DNA of 45,951 nucleotides from Sphingomonadales bacterium 28-55-16 (GCA_002278855.1 NCGG01000017.1:1-45951), one strand, 5' to 3'; positions 1-8,673 are shown, numbered from the stretch's first letter. Notes: generated by a model from the letters alone, not told the origin. Translations and numbers: made by a program.

Positions 1-99
1 TTCCACCAGAACTTCGCCAGCCTTTGGACCTTCCAAATCCAACTCGACAATTTCCAATGGCTTCTTCGCTTCAAATGCAACTGCAGCGCGGGTCTTCAT
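1..99 (-). CDS. frmA: S-(hydroxymethyl)glutathione / class III alcohol dehydrogenase, N-terminal fragment
   Basis: Only the first 33 codons lie in the window; the rest continues off the left edge. The reading begins [18 protein letters not shown], the typical N-terminus of zinc-dependent class III alcohol dehydrogenase, which oxidises the glutathione adduct of formaldehyde in the cytoplasm. The ATG is preceded by a strong Shine-Dalgarno sequence (GAGGAGG, around 111-117 on the opposite strand), which fixes the start. The zinc-binding and NAD-binding parts are outside the window, so the family call rests on the N-terminal wording alone. Another zinc alcohol dehydrogenase is possible but less likely. 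Confidence 0.75.
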   Translation of the reverse strand, partial: MKTRAAVAFEAKKPLEIVELDLEGPKAGEVLVE

Positions 100-161
100 A
101 ATGTTTGGGCCTCCTCATGATCTACAAAAGGCTTTTCCATTAACCGTGCGGCCGCGCAAGT

Positions 162-935
162 CTAGATTCCGGCATACCATTCATAGTCGCCGACATCCTC
201 CCAATATCCGCCCTTTCCGCCGTAGAATTTGGACAGATCGTCGGTTGCCTCAATGCGCATAATATATTTCGCCTGCTTATAGCCCAATTGCCGCTCAACG
301 CGCAGCCGGATCGGCGCGCCATATTTTACGGGCAGACTTTCCCCATTCATGCCCCACGCCAATATGGTCTGCGGATGATAGGCATCGACCAAGTCAATCG
401 ATTCATAATAAGGCAGCGCGCCATAATTGTCGGCGCAATGAAAAACGATATATTTGGCGCGGTTCGACACACGGGCCTGTTGCAGCAACAGGCGAAGCGG
501 CGTGCCTTGCCACTGCGCAATCGCACTCCAACCTTCCACGCAGTCATGCCGCGTGATTTGCGTGCGCGCGGGCATGGCGCGCAGCGCGTCCAGCCCAAGG
601 ACCAAAGGATTGGCCACCATGCCGTCAACACGCAACCGCCAGTCAGCAAAGTTGCTCTGAAGATGCCCGAGATATTCCGCCGAAGTTGCGGTCACCGAAC
701 CATTTGTCTTAAAGACGGGCGAAATATCGGACAATGCAAATTCCGGCGCCAGCGCCGCGCGGTCCATTAACGCCCGGTGCGTTGCTTGGTTAAGACCGTC
801 CACCCTACGCAGCGCGGATCTAAAGGTCGCATTCTCATTCAAGGCGTCACAGCCGCTCAAGATCAGCGCGCCGCTGCCCAAAGTCGCGCCGCGCAACACG
901 TCACGGCGGCGCAAAAATTTGCGACCATCGGTCAT
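162..935 (-). CDS. Tat-exported molybdopterin-dependent oxidoreductase (sulfite oxidase/MsrP-like fold)
   Basis: A 257-residue protein of the oxidoreductase molybdopterin-binding family. The N-terminus carries a twin-arginine type signal (RRRDVLRG, residues 9-16) followed by a hydrophobic stretch ending LSGC at residue 29, which reads as a lipobox; export through Tat followed by lipidation is therefore likely. Cys132 in the motif RHDCVEGW matches the cysteine that ligates molybdenum in this fold. The gene overlaps the downstream end of the cytochrome b gene by 4 bases (ATGA), and such pairs usually form a membrane-bound redox couple in which the cytochrome feeds electrons to or from the molybdenum centre. 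The substrate is unknown. It is shorter than true sulfite oxidases and lacks their dimerisation domain. Confidence 0.85.
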   Translation of the reverse strand: MTDGRKFLRRRDVLRGATLGSGALILSGCDALNENATFRSALRRVDGLNQATHRALMDRAALAPEFALSDISPVFKTNGSVTATSAEYLGHLQSNFADWRLRVDGMVANPLVLGLDALRAMPARTQITRHDCVEGWSAIAQWQGTPLRLLLQQARVSNRAKYIVFHCADNYGALPYYESIDLVDAYHPQTILAWGMNGESLPVKYGAPIRLRVERQLGYKQAKYIMRIEATDDLSKFYGGKGGYWEDVGDYEWYAGI

Positions 936-1765
936 GGCCGTTCTCCAACTTGGTCGGGCCCGCTGGCCGTGATATGCCGCCCTGTGACCATCGCCCGAAC
1001 CCCCTTAATCGGGCCTGAAAGGAGAACCATGATCAGGTGCACGACCACAAAAAGCGTCATCAGCGTCGCGGCAATGAAATGGAGCGACCGGGCAGACTGC
1101 CGCCCACCAAACAGATCAAGCAGCCATGGCCAAGCTGCGTTCATAGCCGGTGACATTGTGATACCCGTCAGGATCATGGTCGGCAGCACGACGAATATCA
1201 CGCCAATATAGCTGAGTTTTTGCAGGAGATTGTAAGTGCCATGCATGTGGTCAAAACGCAGCCGCGCATGATTTTGGATATCTTTCCAAATGGCGCCCAA
1301 GCTCCATTCCGAACGCCGGACATGCAAGTCTTTGTATATATGGCCGTTCAACAGCGAGCCCAGCATGAAGACTGTGAGGCCAAACGCGAACAGCCACGCA
1401 AAAGCGAGATGCCACCTGCGCGCAGCCGCCAGACTATAATAGCTTGGGATGGTCGCCCAACCCGGAAAGGCAACCCTGCGCACATCGCCGGTTGAATCCA
1501 ATGACAGGCCCAATACGCCAGTGGTTTCAACGCCGGCACTCCCCACTCTTACAAAACCGGTCGTGCGCGTATCGTCAATCTGCAGCCATGCGTAATCTTC
1601 GCGCGAACCAAACGCACCCCAGTATAATTGCGGGTGGGCGTTAAAGATCATAAGGCCACTCATCAGCAATATGGTAGCCACAACCGCGTTCAGCCAATGC
1701 CAGATACGTGTGACGATATGGTGGCGCTTCGTCATATCCCGCGGCGCTGCCTGCGTTGCATCCAT
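932..1765 (-). CDS. Membrane cytochrome b (b561/b6-type), partner of the molybdoprotein
   Basis: About 277 residues with four to five hydrophobic membrane segments and histidines placed as haem ligands (RIWHWLNA near the first helix, RRWHLAFAW in the middle, SLHFIAATL and VVVHLIMVL near the end). The family transfers electrons between the quinone pool and periplasmic enzymes. I place the start at the ATG at 1765 because AGGAG lies 8-9 bases upstream of it; the reading frame is open for another 35 codons (to 1870), but that extension has no ribosome binding site and looks non-coding. The gene overlaps the molybdoprotein gene by ATGA, so the two are translationally coupled. Around 100 residues between helices 1 and 2 form an unusually long, probably periplasmic loop. 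Confidence 0.82.
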   Translation of the reverse strand: MDATQAAPRDMTKRHHIVTRIWHWLNAVVATILLMSGLMIFNAHPQLYWGAFGSREDYAWLQIDDTRTTGFVRVGSAGVETTGVLGLSLDSTGDVRRVAFPGWATIPSYYSLAAARRWHLAFAWLFAFGLTVFMLGSLLNGHIYKDLHVRRSEWSLGAIWKDIQNHARLRFDHMHGTYNLLQKLSYIGVIFVVLPTMILTGITMSPAMNAAWPWLLDLFGGRQSARSLHFIAATLMTLFVVVHLIMVLLSGPIKGVRAMVTGRHITASGPDQVGERP

Positions 1766-1998
1766 AAAAAGTGCTCCTGCGCAAAGTCCATGCTTTGATA
1801 CCCTACTCTCATGATCGACAGCAACGTCGAAATTTGGTCGCGGATGCATCGGCGTCACTTTTTGGGACATCTATCCCGCGCACGCCGGACGTCTCTTATA
1901 TTCGCGGGATGTCGAACCGACAGGACGATGAAGACACACATAGCTGGGCAAATATGGCCCTTAGATGGGTGATGTAGAAATTTTAAATATCGGAAAAA
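1766..1998. other. Intergenic region between cytochrome b and parB
   Basis: About 230 bases without a convincing gene. It holds the upstream region of the leftward cytochrome b gene and the 3' flank of parB. The only structure I see is an A/T-rich inverted repeat (GAAAAATT at 1993-2000 and AATTTTTC at 2003-2010) that overlaps the parB stop codon. It lacks the G/C stem of a classical intrinsic terminator. Confidence 0.5.
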
Positions 1999-2925
1999 TT
2001 AGAATTTTTCGCCTGTAAGCCGCTGGCACAGCATGTCCAACTGGTCCAAACTGCCATATTCAAATGTCACCGCGCCAGCGCCCGCTGCGTTTTTCTGCGC
2101 AATCCGGACTTTAAGGCCCAGAAGATCGCCAAGATGCGACTCGACGGCACGGATATCTGCATTCTCTGGTTGACCAACAGATGCTGTCCTTTTCGGCTTC
2201 GGGGCGCGTTCTTGTTGCACCAATGCTTCCGTTGCACGCACGGAAAGGCCATTTTTGATGACCAGCATGGCCAACTGGACTGCATTTTCACTGCCCAGCA
2301 ACGCGCGCGCATGCCCCATGCTCAGCTTTTCCTCCATCACCAGATCGCGCAGCGTCTGGGGCAAGTCCAGCAAGCGCATCATGTTGGCAACATGGCTTCG
2401 CGATTTATGCACCAGCTCTGCGAGTTCGGCGGCACTGTGGCCAAACAATTCTGTCAGCTTTTTATAGGCCTCGGCCTCTTCAATTGGATTTAAATCTTGC
2501 CGCTGGATATTTTCGAGCAGCGCAATTTCCAACGTTTCGGCATCGTCAAAACTACGAATGATTGCAGGAAGATCGTGCAGCTGCGCACGCTGCGCTGCGC
2601 GCCAGCGGCGTTCACCCGCAACAATCTGATATCCGCCTTGGAATGGACGGACGACGATGGGTTGAATTATCCCATGCTTCGCGATGCTGGCGGCCAACTC
2701 ATCCAACTTGTCATCGGAAAAATGCCGTCGCGGCTGATCCGGATTGGGACGAATATCAATAACCGACAGCATCGCAACGCCCTGCCCGCGAGAATCACGA
2801 TCGGCATTAGATTTTGCGACCATGCTGTCACCACGCAATGCCTCACCCAATAAAGCGTCCAAGCCCCGCCCAAGGCCCATTTTCTTTTTGAGTGGTGACT
2901 TTTCTGACGGATTATCGTTGCTCAC
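1999..2925 (-). CDS. parB: Chromosome partitioning protein ParB
   Basis: A 308-residue ParB/Spo0J protein that binds parS, spreads as a CTP-dependent sliding clamp and directs origin segregation with ParA. The lysine-rich N-terminus with LGRGLDALLGE (the ParA-contacting segment) is followed by the ParB/Srx domain with ASIAKHGIIQPIVVRP and the CTP-binding motif GERRWRAA near residue 105, then ENIQRQDLNPIEEA, a helix-turn-helix DNA-binding region around residues 150-180 and a C-terminal dimerisation domain. It overlaps parA by ATGA and is last in the operon. Two perfect parS sites lie 1.4 and 3.4 kb upstream of its start. Family length and all motifs are normal. Confidence 0.98.
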   Translation of the reverse strand: MSNDNPSEKSPLKKKMGLGRGLDALLGEALRGDSMVAKSNADRDSRGQGVAMLSVIDIRPNPDQPRRHFSDDKLDELAASIAKHGIIQPIVVRPFQGGYQIVAGERRWRAAQRAQLHDLPAIIRSFDDAETLEIALLENIQRQDLNPIEEAEAYKKLTELFGHSAAELAELVHKSRSHVANMMRLLDLPQTLRDLVMEEKLSMGHARALLGSENAVQLAMLVIKNGLSVRATEALVQQERAPKPKRTASVGQPENADIRAVESHLGDLLGLKVRIAQKNAAGAGAVTFEYGSLDQLDMLCQRLTGEKF

Positions 2926-3701
2926 GCTGCTAGCTCCCGGGCCGGTAGGCGGCCAATCAATTCTCTGGCAAGTTTCATATAGGCCTCTGATCCCGAACAG
3001 CGATGGTCATAGACCAAGGCCGGAAGCCCATGGCTCGGCGCCTCCGACAGGCGCACATTGCGTGGAATGACGGTTTCGAACACAACATCGCCCAAACAGC
3101 TGCGTACATCATCAGCCACCTGCTCGGTCAGCTTATTGCGTTTATCATACATGGTCAGCGCGACCCCCATGATCGTCAGAGCCGGATTAAAGCGGCCACG
3201 AACGCGCTCTACAGTCTGTAACAACTGGCTAAGTCCTTCCAACGCGAAAAATTCGCACTGCAAGGGCACCAGAAGTGAATCAACCGCCACCAGCGCGTTG
3301 ACCGTGATCAAACCAAGCGAGGGCGGGCAATCAATCAGGCAGATGTCCCAATGGGTATCGGATTTATCAAATGCCGTTTTCAGACGGCCCGTGCGATCTT
3401 CATACTCCACCAGCTCAATTTCCGCCCCCGACAGGTCAACTGTCGCAGGTACGATGTCGAGATTCGGGATGAACGTCGGGATCGCGGCATCTTTTAAAGA
3501 CGCATCGCCCAGCAACAGATCATAGCTGCTATGCACCCGCTCTGCTTGCTGTAAACCCAGCCCCGTGGAAGCATTGCCTTGCGGATCAAGATCCACAAGA
3601 ACGCACCGCCAACCGCACGCGGCCAAAGCAGTCGCCAGATTTATGGCTGTGGTTGTCTTGCCAACACCACCCTTTTGGTTCGCTACAGCAATACGGATCA
3701 T
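2922..3701 (-). CDS. parA: Chromosome partitioning ATPase ParA
   Basis: A 259-residue ParA/Soj P-loop ATPase. The deviant Walker A motif KGGVGKTTTAINLA is at residues 10-23 and the Walker B region reads ICLIDCPPSLGL near residue 120. The ATP-bound dimer binds the nucleoid non-specifically and pulls ParB-parS complexes apart. The gene is flanked by 4-base overlaps with rsmG upstream and parB downstream, so the segregation genes are translationally coupled to the RNA-modification genes, as in many alphaproteobacteria. No unusual residues are seen. Confidence 0.98.
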   Translation of the reverse strand: MIRIAVANQKGGVGKTTTAINLATALAACGWRCVLVDLDPQGNASTGLGLQQAERVHSSYDLLLGDASLKDAAIPTFIPNLDIVPATVDLSGAEIELVEYEDRTGRLKTAFDKSDTHWDICLIDCPPSLGLITVNALVAVDSLLVPLQCEFFALEGLSQLLQTVERVRGRFNPALTIMGVALTMYDKRNKLTEQVADDVRSCLGDVVFETVIPRNVRLSEAPSHGLPALVYDHRCSGSEAYMKLARELIGRLPARELAA

Positions 3702-4366
3702 AGCCTTTGCCCCTGTGTTTCGACACGCGATTGCGCATGTCGGCGCCCCGATAATGTGCCGACCAGAATGCCGGCGTCCTGGTCAGTTATGCTCTTCATA
3801 ACCTGGAAATCTCCGTCCCAAGCGTGCCGCGCATCTTGCCACTCGTGATCTGCATTACGCCCCTTTGGCAGCAGCCACAAAGTGTTATTTGTCGCGAAGC
3901 GCTCGGCAAGATCAAACAATTTCGGCAGTGGCGCAAATGCGCGCGCGCTGATGACGGAAAAGGGCGCAGTTTCCAGACGTTCTAATGCCACCCCAGCGAC
4001 CTGAACACGATGGGTCAGGTCCAACATTTCAACCGCGCGCTGCAAATAATCAATGCGACGCGCGCGCGATTCTACGAGCGTCACATTATAGTCCGTCAGC
4101 AACGCGATAATCAGCCCGGGAAAGCCAGCACCCGAACCCAGGTCGAGCCAGCGGGTTGGAGCAGAGGAAGGATTCCGAAAGCGCAACAGCTGCGCACTAT
4201 CGACAATATGGCGGGTCCAAATATGATCAAGCGTTGACGCAGAAATCAAATTTTGACTATCGGCCTCGCGCTTCAAAAACGCCACAAAGGTCTCAAGTGC
4301 TTCCATTGTTTCACGTGAAACACCCAAATGGGTTTCAAGCCAAACCACCGCCTCTTGTTCGGTCAT
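3698..4366 (-). CDS. rsmG: 16S rRNA (guanine527-N7)-methyltransferase RsmG (GidB)
   Basis: A 222-residue SAM-dependent methyltransferase that modifies G527 of 16S rRNA; loss of this enzyme gives low-level streptomycin resistance in other bacteria. The SAM-binding motif [12 protein letters not shown] lies near residue 73 and a further motif [12 protein letters not shown] near residue 100. The ATG at 4366 overlaps the mnmG stop codon. Residues 16-20 (VSRET) are encoded by a perfect parS site at 4307-4322, so this stretch of coding sequence doubles as a centromere. The same peptide is often seen in alphaproteobacterial RsmG for this reason. Confidence 0.96.
   Translation of the reverse strand: MTEQEAVVWLETHLGVSRETMEALETFVAFLKREADSQNLISASTLDHIWTRHIVDSAQLLRFRNPSSAPTRWLDLGSGAGFPGLIIALLTDYNVTLVESRARRIDYLQRAVEMLDLTHRVQVAGVALERLETAPFSVISARAFAPLPKLFDLAERFATNNTLWLLPKGRNADHEWQDARHAWDGDFQVMKSITDQDAGILVGTLSGRRHAQSRVETQGQRL
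4307..4322. promoter_or_regulatory. parS centromere site inside rsmG
   Basis: The 16-bp palindrome TGTTTCACGTGAAACA matches the universal bacterial parS consensus at every position. It lies within the 5' part of the rsmG coding sequence, about 0.6 kb upstream of parA and 8.4 kb from the predicted origin. ParB is expected to load here. Confidence 0.95.
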
Positions 4367-6234
4367 ACGCTTTCTACCACGCTGGCTTTGGCCCGTTTGG
4401 CATGCACCAAAATGGCAGCCAGCGCCGCCGGCGTAATACCCCTAATACGCGAAGCCGCGGCCAAATTTTCGGGTTTTGCCGTCTGTAAGCGCTCGACCAT
4501 TTCGTTTGAAAGCCCCGCTATCCTGCTATAATCTATCGCTGTAGGCAGCCTGATTTCTTCATTGGCCGTTACGTCATGTATTTCAGCTTCCTGGCGTGCC
4601 AAATAGGGTGCGTATCTGCCATCCTGCTCGACCTCCATAAGAAGATCGTCTGGCCATGCAGCGCTTTGATGACCAAGCAACGTGGCGACGGACAGCTGCG
4701 GGAAGCGCAGCCATTCAAACAGGGACATCTTGCCGGCGTCTTGTTTGACCGAAAGACCGCGTTTTATGAGGGCGTCAGCGCTTGTCTGGCAATGCAGGTG
4801 ATTTACCAAATCCTGCCGCTTCGCCGCACGGTCGTGAAAAGCAGCTGCGGTTTTATCCGCCACCGCCCCTATGGCAATCGCCATAGGCGTCAGTCTAGAT
4901 TGCGCATTATCCGACCGCAGGCGAAGGCGATACTCTGCTCGGGCCGTCAGCATGCGGTAGGGCTCAGTCACACCTTGCAAGGTTAGGTCATCGATCATTA
5001 CCGCAATATAGCTATTGGTCCGATCAATCGCCGGCATCGCCTTCCCCAAATGCCGTGTTGCCGCGCCGATACCCGCAACAAGCCCCTGGGCCGCTGCCTC
5101 CTCATAGCCGGTCGTTCCGTTAATTTGGCCGGCACAATAGAGACCTTCAAAACCGCGCACCGCAAGGCCAGAATCCAGACAGCGGGGATCGATATAGTCA
5201 TATTCCACCGCATAGCCCGGCACGACAATCTCGCATTGCTCCAGGCCCGACATTGAACGCACCATCGCCGCCTGAATGTCCGTCGGCAGCGATGTTGAAA
5301 TGCCGTTGGGATAAATCAGATGACTATCTAAGCCCTCAGGCTCCAGAAAAACCTGGTGCCCTTCGCGGTCGCCAAAACGGAAAATCTTGTCTTCAATTGA
5401 GGGGCAGTAACGCGGGCCCCTGCCTTCAATGTCGCCACCAAAAAGGGGGGAGCGGTCAAGCCCGGAACGAATAATGTCGTGGGTCTGGCTGTTGGTACGC
5501 GACATGGCGCAGAATAATTGCGGGACATGGCGGCGGTGGCGCATGGCTGACATGGTCCACTCTTCACCGTCCGACGGCTGCACTTCCAGCTGCGCCCAGT
5601 TGATGGTCCGACCGTCCAGTCGCGGCGGCGTTCCCGTTTTCAAACGCGCCATCGGCAAATCTGCTTGTCTGAGTTGTTGCGCAAGCAACATCGCCGAATC
5701 TTCGCCAACCCGGCCGCCGTCCAAGCGCTCTTCACCGCGGAATAATTTGCCCCCCAGAAACGTACCCGTCGCTAAAATGACGGCGGGCGATGTTACAATA
5801 GAACCATCACCCAAAACTAAACCCGCAACTCGCGTTGGTGCCTGCGGTAGAAAATGGAGCGCAGCTGCCTCCCCCTCAATAACGCGCAAGCTGGGAAGAC
5901 CGTTAAGCTGGTTTTGAATGGAGGCTTTAAACAATTTTCGATCGGCCTGAATCCGAGGGCCTTGCACAGCGGCGCCCTTGGATGCGTTGAGCATTCGGTA
6001 ATGCACCGCCGAATCGTCAGCGGCGCGGCCAATCAAACCGTCAAAAGCATCGACTTCACGCACCAAATGGCCTTTTCCAAGACCACCGATAGCCGGATTG
6101 CATGACATGGCACCAATCATCCGTCTATCAAAGCTGACCAGCGCGACGCGCAGCCCCATGCGCGCAGCTACCGCGGCCGCCTCTGTGCCCGCATGCCCAC
6201 CACCCACAACAATGATGTCGAAATCAGTCTTCAT
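4363..6234 (-). CDS. mnmG: tRNA uridine-5-carboxymethylaminomethyl modification enzyme MnmG (GidA)
   Basis: A 623-residue FAD protein that, with MnmE, installs the cmnm5 group on wobble uridine 34 of several tRNAs using glycine or ammonium, methylene-THF and NADH. The N-terminus carries the dinucleotide motif [12 protein letters not shown] (residues 9-20), with [10 protein letters not shown] in the first third and [16 protein letters not shown] near residue 370, a family signature. I start at ATG 6234; an in-frame GTG three codons upstream (6243) is also possible. Neither has a good ribosome binding site. The start lies 51 bases from the second parS site. The gene overlaps rsmG by 4 bases. 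Confidence 0.97.
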   Translation of the reverse strand: MKTDFDIIVVGGGHAGTEAAAVAARMGLRVALVSFDRRMIGAMSCNPAIGGLGKGHLVREVDAFDGLIGRAADDSAVHYRMLNASKGAAVQGPRIQADRKLFKASIQNQLNGLPSLRVIEGEAAALHFLPQAPTRVAGLVLGDGSIVTSPAVILATGTFLGGKLFRGEERLDGGRVGEDSAMLLAQQLRQADLPMARLKTGTPPRLDGRTINWAQLEVQPSDGEEWTMSAMRHRRHVPQLFCAMSRTNSQTHDIIRSGLDRSPLFGGDIEGRGPRYCPSIEDKIFRFGDREGHQVFLEPEGLDSHLIYPNGISTSLPTDIQAAMVRSMSGLEQCEIVVPGYAVEYDYIDPRCLDSGLAVRGFEGLYCAGQINGTTGYEEAAAQGLVAGIGAATRHLGKAMPAIDRTNSYIAVMIDDLTLQGVTEPYRMLTARAEYRLRLRSDNAQSRLTPMAIAIGAVADKTAAAFHDRAAKRQDLVNHLHCQTSADALIKRGLSVKQDAGKMSLFEWLRFPQLSVATLLGHQSAAWPDDLLMEVEQDGRYAPYLARQEAEIHDVTANEEIRLPTAIDYSRIAGLSNEMVERLQTAKPENLAAASRIRGITPAALAAILVHAKRAKASVVESV

Positions 6235-6284
6235 CTGTCGCACATAGACGAACTGTTTGGCGCGGTCAAAAAAGAGACAAAATT

Positions 6285-6300
6285 TGTTTCACGTGAAACA
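6285..6300. promoter_or_regulatory. parS centromere site between mnmE and mnmG
   Basis: A second perfect TGTTTCACGTGAAACA palindrome. It abuts the mnmE stop codon (6301-6303) and occupies part of the 50-66 base gap before mnmG. It is 1978 bases from the first parS site and about 6.4 kb from the predicted origin. Confidence 0.95.
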
Positions 6301-7596
6301 CTATTTCCCCACACAGAATTTGCCAAAGATGGTGTCGAGCAAATCCTCTGTATGTGCGCGCCCCGTAAGTGCATCTAGAGCCAAGCGCGCTTGGCGGAGA
6401 TTTTCCGCTATAATCAGCCAATCATCCGACTCATTACATGCGCCCAGAGACTCCGCAGTCTGCGCAAGCAATGCTCGTTGCCGCGCATTGACGGCAAATT
6501 GATCTGGCGGTGGCAATAATGTTTTTGCGGTCCGCGCTACAATATCCAACATTTCGGCGATGCCCGAACCGGACACCGCAGACACCGCAATTGCGTCTGC
6601 GGATTTTGCGACATGCATACTCCAATCGCTTTTTGTTGCGACCTCAATCAAGTTCGGATGCGGCGGTCCAGCCCCTTCCGCACCAAGCCACAAGAGAATA
6701 TCCGCTTGTTGTATGGCCGCATGGCTACGATCGATTCCGATCTTCTCGATCACGTCTTCGCTGTCGTCGCGTAATCCCGCTGTGTCTGTAAATATCAATG
6801 CGACACCCTGCACACTCACCGGTACGTCAATCATGTCGCGGGTCGTCCCTGCTATGTCGGACACAATAGCCGCATCACGGCCAACAAGCGCATTGAGCAA
6901 GGTCGACTTGCCACTATTGGCGGGCCCACCCAGAACCACCCGCAATCCATCCTTCAATTTTTCTGCAGGCGGTGTTGCCAATAGCCGCATAATTTCTGCC
7001 CGCAAATCTAAGCAACTATTTGTAATAATTACATTATTTTGGCAATCGACGTCATCCTCGTCAGAAAAATCCAGCTCAGCTTCGGTAAGCGCTGACAAGC
7101 GTAATACTGCCTGGCGCCATTCCTCAATCGCCGAACTAAACGCGCCGCCGAACATAAGGTTGGCGGCACGGCGTTGCCATTCGGTTTCTGCCGCCAAAAG
7201 ATCTGCCAATCCTTCGGCTTCGTTGAGATCCATTCTGCCATTGGCAAAGGAACGGCGGGTAAACTCACCTGCTTCTGCCCGCCTGACCCCCTGAAAGGCA
7301 TCCATAGCCGCCTCAACGGCGCGAACAACGGCGCGGCCACCATGCAGGTGCAGCTCAGCCAAATCCTCACCTGTTGCGCTATTGGGCGCCGGGAATGTCA
7401 GCACCAGCGCTTGATCTAAATTTTCATGGGTTTCAATTGCGCGCAATACGCACAAGGAAGCCCGTCGCGGTTCTGGCAACCGTCCGGCAAGTGCGCGCAC
7501 CACATCAAAGGCTGCCGGCCCGCTGATGCGGATTATTCCAATCGCAGCAGGCGGTGCGCCGCTGGACAGCGCGAAAATTGTGTCAGTGGAATGCAT
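6301..7596 (-). CDS. mnmE: tRNA modification GTPase MnmE (TrmE)
   Basis: A 431-residue GTPase, partner of MnmG in wobble-uridine modification. The N-terminal tetrahydrofolate-binding domain includes GIIRISGP (residues 20-27), LHLHGG and AGEFTRRSFANG. The G domain inserted in the helical domain has a P-loop GPANSGKST (224-232), GTTRD (250-254) and DTAGLR (271-276). The G4 position reads TKSD (321-324) rather than the usual NKxD, a modest deviation worth noting. The C-terminus ends FCVGK, which preserves the catalytic cysteine of the CxGK motif (Cys428). It lies 9 bases downstream of the DUF6489 gene and upstream of mnmG in the same operon. Confidence 0.96.
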   Translation of the reverse strand: MHSTDTIFALSSGAPPAAIGIIRISGPAAFDVVRALAGRLPEPRRASLCVLRAIETHENLDQALVLTFPAPNSATGEDLAELHLHGGRAVVRAVEAAMDAFQGVRRAEAGEFTRRSFANGRMDLNEAEGLADLLAAETEWQRRAANLMFGGAFSSAIEEWRQAVLRLSALTEAELDFSDEDDVDCQNNVIITNSCLDLRAEIMRLLATPPAEKLKDGLRVVLGGPANSGKSTLLNALVGRDAAIVSDIAGTTRDMIDVPVSVQGVALIFTDTAGLRDDSEDVIEKIGIDRSHAAIQQADILLWLGAEGAGPPHPNLIEVATKSDWSMHVAKSADAIAVSAVSGSGIAEMLDIVARTAKTLLPPPDQFAVNARQRALLAQTAESLGACNESDDWLIIAENLRQARLALDALTGRAHTEDLLDTIFGKFCVGK

Positions 7597-7605
7597 CGAA
7601 ATGGG

Positions 7606-7866
7606 CTATTTTTTGTCTTTGCTGTGTACGCCCGACATCGCCGCTTTAGCGCCCGTCTCGACCAACTGCTGAAACATCTGCAGCCCCATTTGCCCCAAGG
7701 GTGCGATTTGCTTGCCGAGTTCCTGCAGCTGATCGATGCCGCCAGCACCATTCATCAGGTTGGTCACCTTTTCGACATAGGCCTCATTGGCCTTTGTCAC
7801 ATCCGGCAACCCAAGCAACGCGCGCGCCTCTTCGGGCGAACAATCGATTTCAATGTTCATCTTCAT
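7606..7866 (-). CDS. DUF6489 family small protein
   Basis: An 86-residue protein beginning MKMNIEIDCSPEEARALLGLPD, of a family (DUF6489) that I associate with alphaproteobacteria and the region upstream of mnmE. Residues 12-20 (ARALLGLPD) and the following helix-rich part with repeated Gly, Met and Gln suggest a short amphipathic, possibly membrane-associated C-terminus (GQMGLQMFQQLVETG). No catalytic motif is visible and the function is unknown. The start at 7866 has AGGAG 10 bases upstream; the frame stays open to 7899 without support. As first gene of the leftward operon it is probably co-transcribed with mnmE, mnmG, rsmG and parAB. Confidence 0.8.
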   Translation of the reverse strand: MKMNIEIDCSPEEARALLGLPDVTKANEAYVEKVTNLMNGAGGIDQLQELGKQIAPLGQMGLQMFQQLVETGAKAAMSGVHSKDKK

Positions 7867-7897
7867 GGGCTGCGCTCTCCTATTTGCCGACAGGATC

Positions 7898-7925
7898 ACT
7901 ATAAAGATTAAGTCGAATCACGCAA
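7898..7925 (-). promoter_or_regulatory. Possible promoter of the DUF6489-mnmE-mnmG-rsmG-parAB operon
   Basis: On the minus strand TTGCGT (7920-7925) and TATAGT (7898-7903) are separated by 16 bases and sit about 32 bases before the DUF6489 start. The -10 is close to consensus and the -35 is weak. This is inferred from sequence only. Confidence 0.35.
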
Positions 7926-7956
7926 ATGCGGAAGAATGTCCGCCAGGGAGCTGAAT

Positions 7957-8667
7957 ATGGGTGAAATGGTGCAGATTAATGCGCTGGGCGAAGATGCGGT
8001 ATTTCCCGCTTATGTGGCCACGCCGCTTGGGCATGCGAAAGCCGCGATCATTGTGATACCCGAGATATTTGGCCTCAACGCAGGTATTCGGCAGAAAGTC
8101 GACCATTTGGCAGCTTCGGGCTATCTTGCGGTTGCACCCGACATCTTCTGGCGCTTTGCACCGGGCGTAGAGCTCAACCCCGATGTTGAGGCGGAGCTTC
8201 AGGAGGCTTTTGGCTATTTTGGCCAATATAATGCCGATGATGGCGTACGCGATCTAGAAGCGGCTATTCATGCCATCCGCACAGGGCTTGGGAACCAAGC
8301 GCCTATCGAAAAGGTGGGTTGTGTTGGCTACTGTTTGGGTGGACGTCTGGCTTATATGGCCGCAGCGCGCACGGATATCAGCGCGTCGGTGGGCTATTAT
8401 GGCGTGATGATTGATCAGATGCTGAACGAAAGCCACGCCATTGCTAACCCGCTGATGCTGCATATCCCTACCGCGGACCATTTTGTTGGTCCAGAAGCGC
8501 AGGCCGCCATATATTCTGGCCTTGGCCATAATGCCAAAGTGACGCTGCACGACTATGTCGGCCTCGACCATGGTTTTGCAGCCGAGATGGGCGCCCGCCG
8601 GGATGACGCCGGCGCATTGCTCGCAGATAGCCGCACCGCGGCGTTTTTTGCAGAACATCTGGGCTAG
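7957..8667 (+). CDS. Dienelactone hydrolase family protein
   Basis: A 236-residue alpha/beta hydrolase of the dienelactone hydrolase family. The nucleophile elbow reads GYCLGG with Cys126 as nucleophile, and the remaining triad members are likely Asp174 (HIPTADHFV) and His205 (VGLDHGFA). True carboxymethylenebutenolidases act in chlorocatechol breakdown, but many homologues are general esterases, and nothing nearby suggests aromatic degradation. I choose the ATG at 7957, which has GGGAG 7 bases upstream, over the ATG at 7936. It is divergent from DUF6489 and stands alone on the plus strand among leftward genes. A strong hairpin follows it. Confidence 0.88.
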   Translation: MGEMVQINALGEDAVFPAYVATPLGHAKAAIIVIPEIFGLNAGIRQKVDHLAASGYLAVAPDIFWRFAPGVELNPDVEAELQEAFGYFGQYNADDGVRDLEAAIHAIRTGLGNQAPIEKVGCVGYCLGGRLAYMAAARTDISASVGYYGVMIDQMLNESHAIANPLMLHIPTADHFVGPEAQAAIYSGLGHNAKVTLHDYVGLDHGFAAEMGARRDDAGALLADSRTAAFFAEHLG

Positions 8668-8673
8668 GCCTTT

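Noticed and set aside
288..770. Plus-strand open frames over the molybdoprotein and elsewhere
   Set aside because: They are antisense shadows of genes with clear family motifs, with Arg/Pro-rich wording typical of non-coding frames.
1766..1870. 35-residue N-terminal extension of the cytochrome b
   Set aside because: No ribosome binding site or family match; AGGAG precedes the ATG at 1765.
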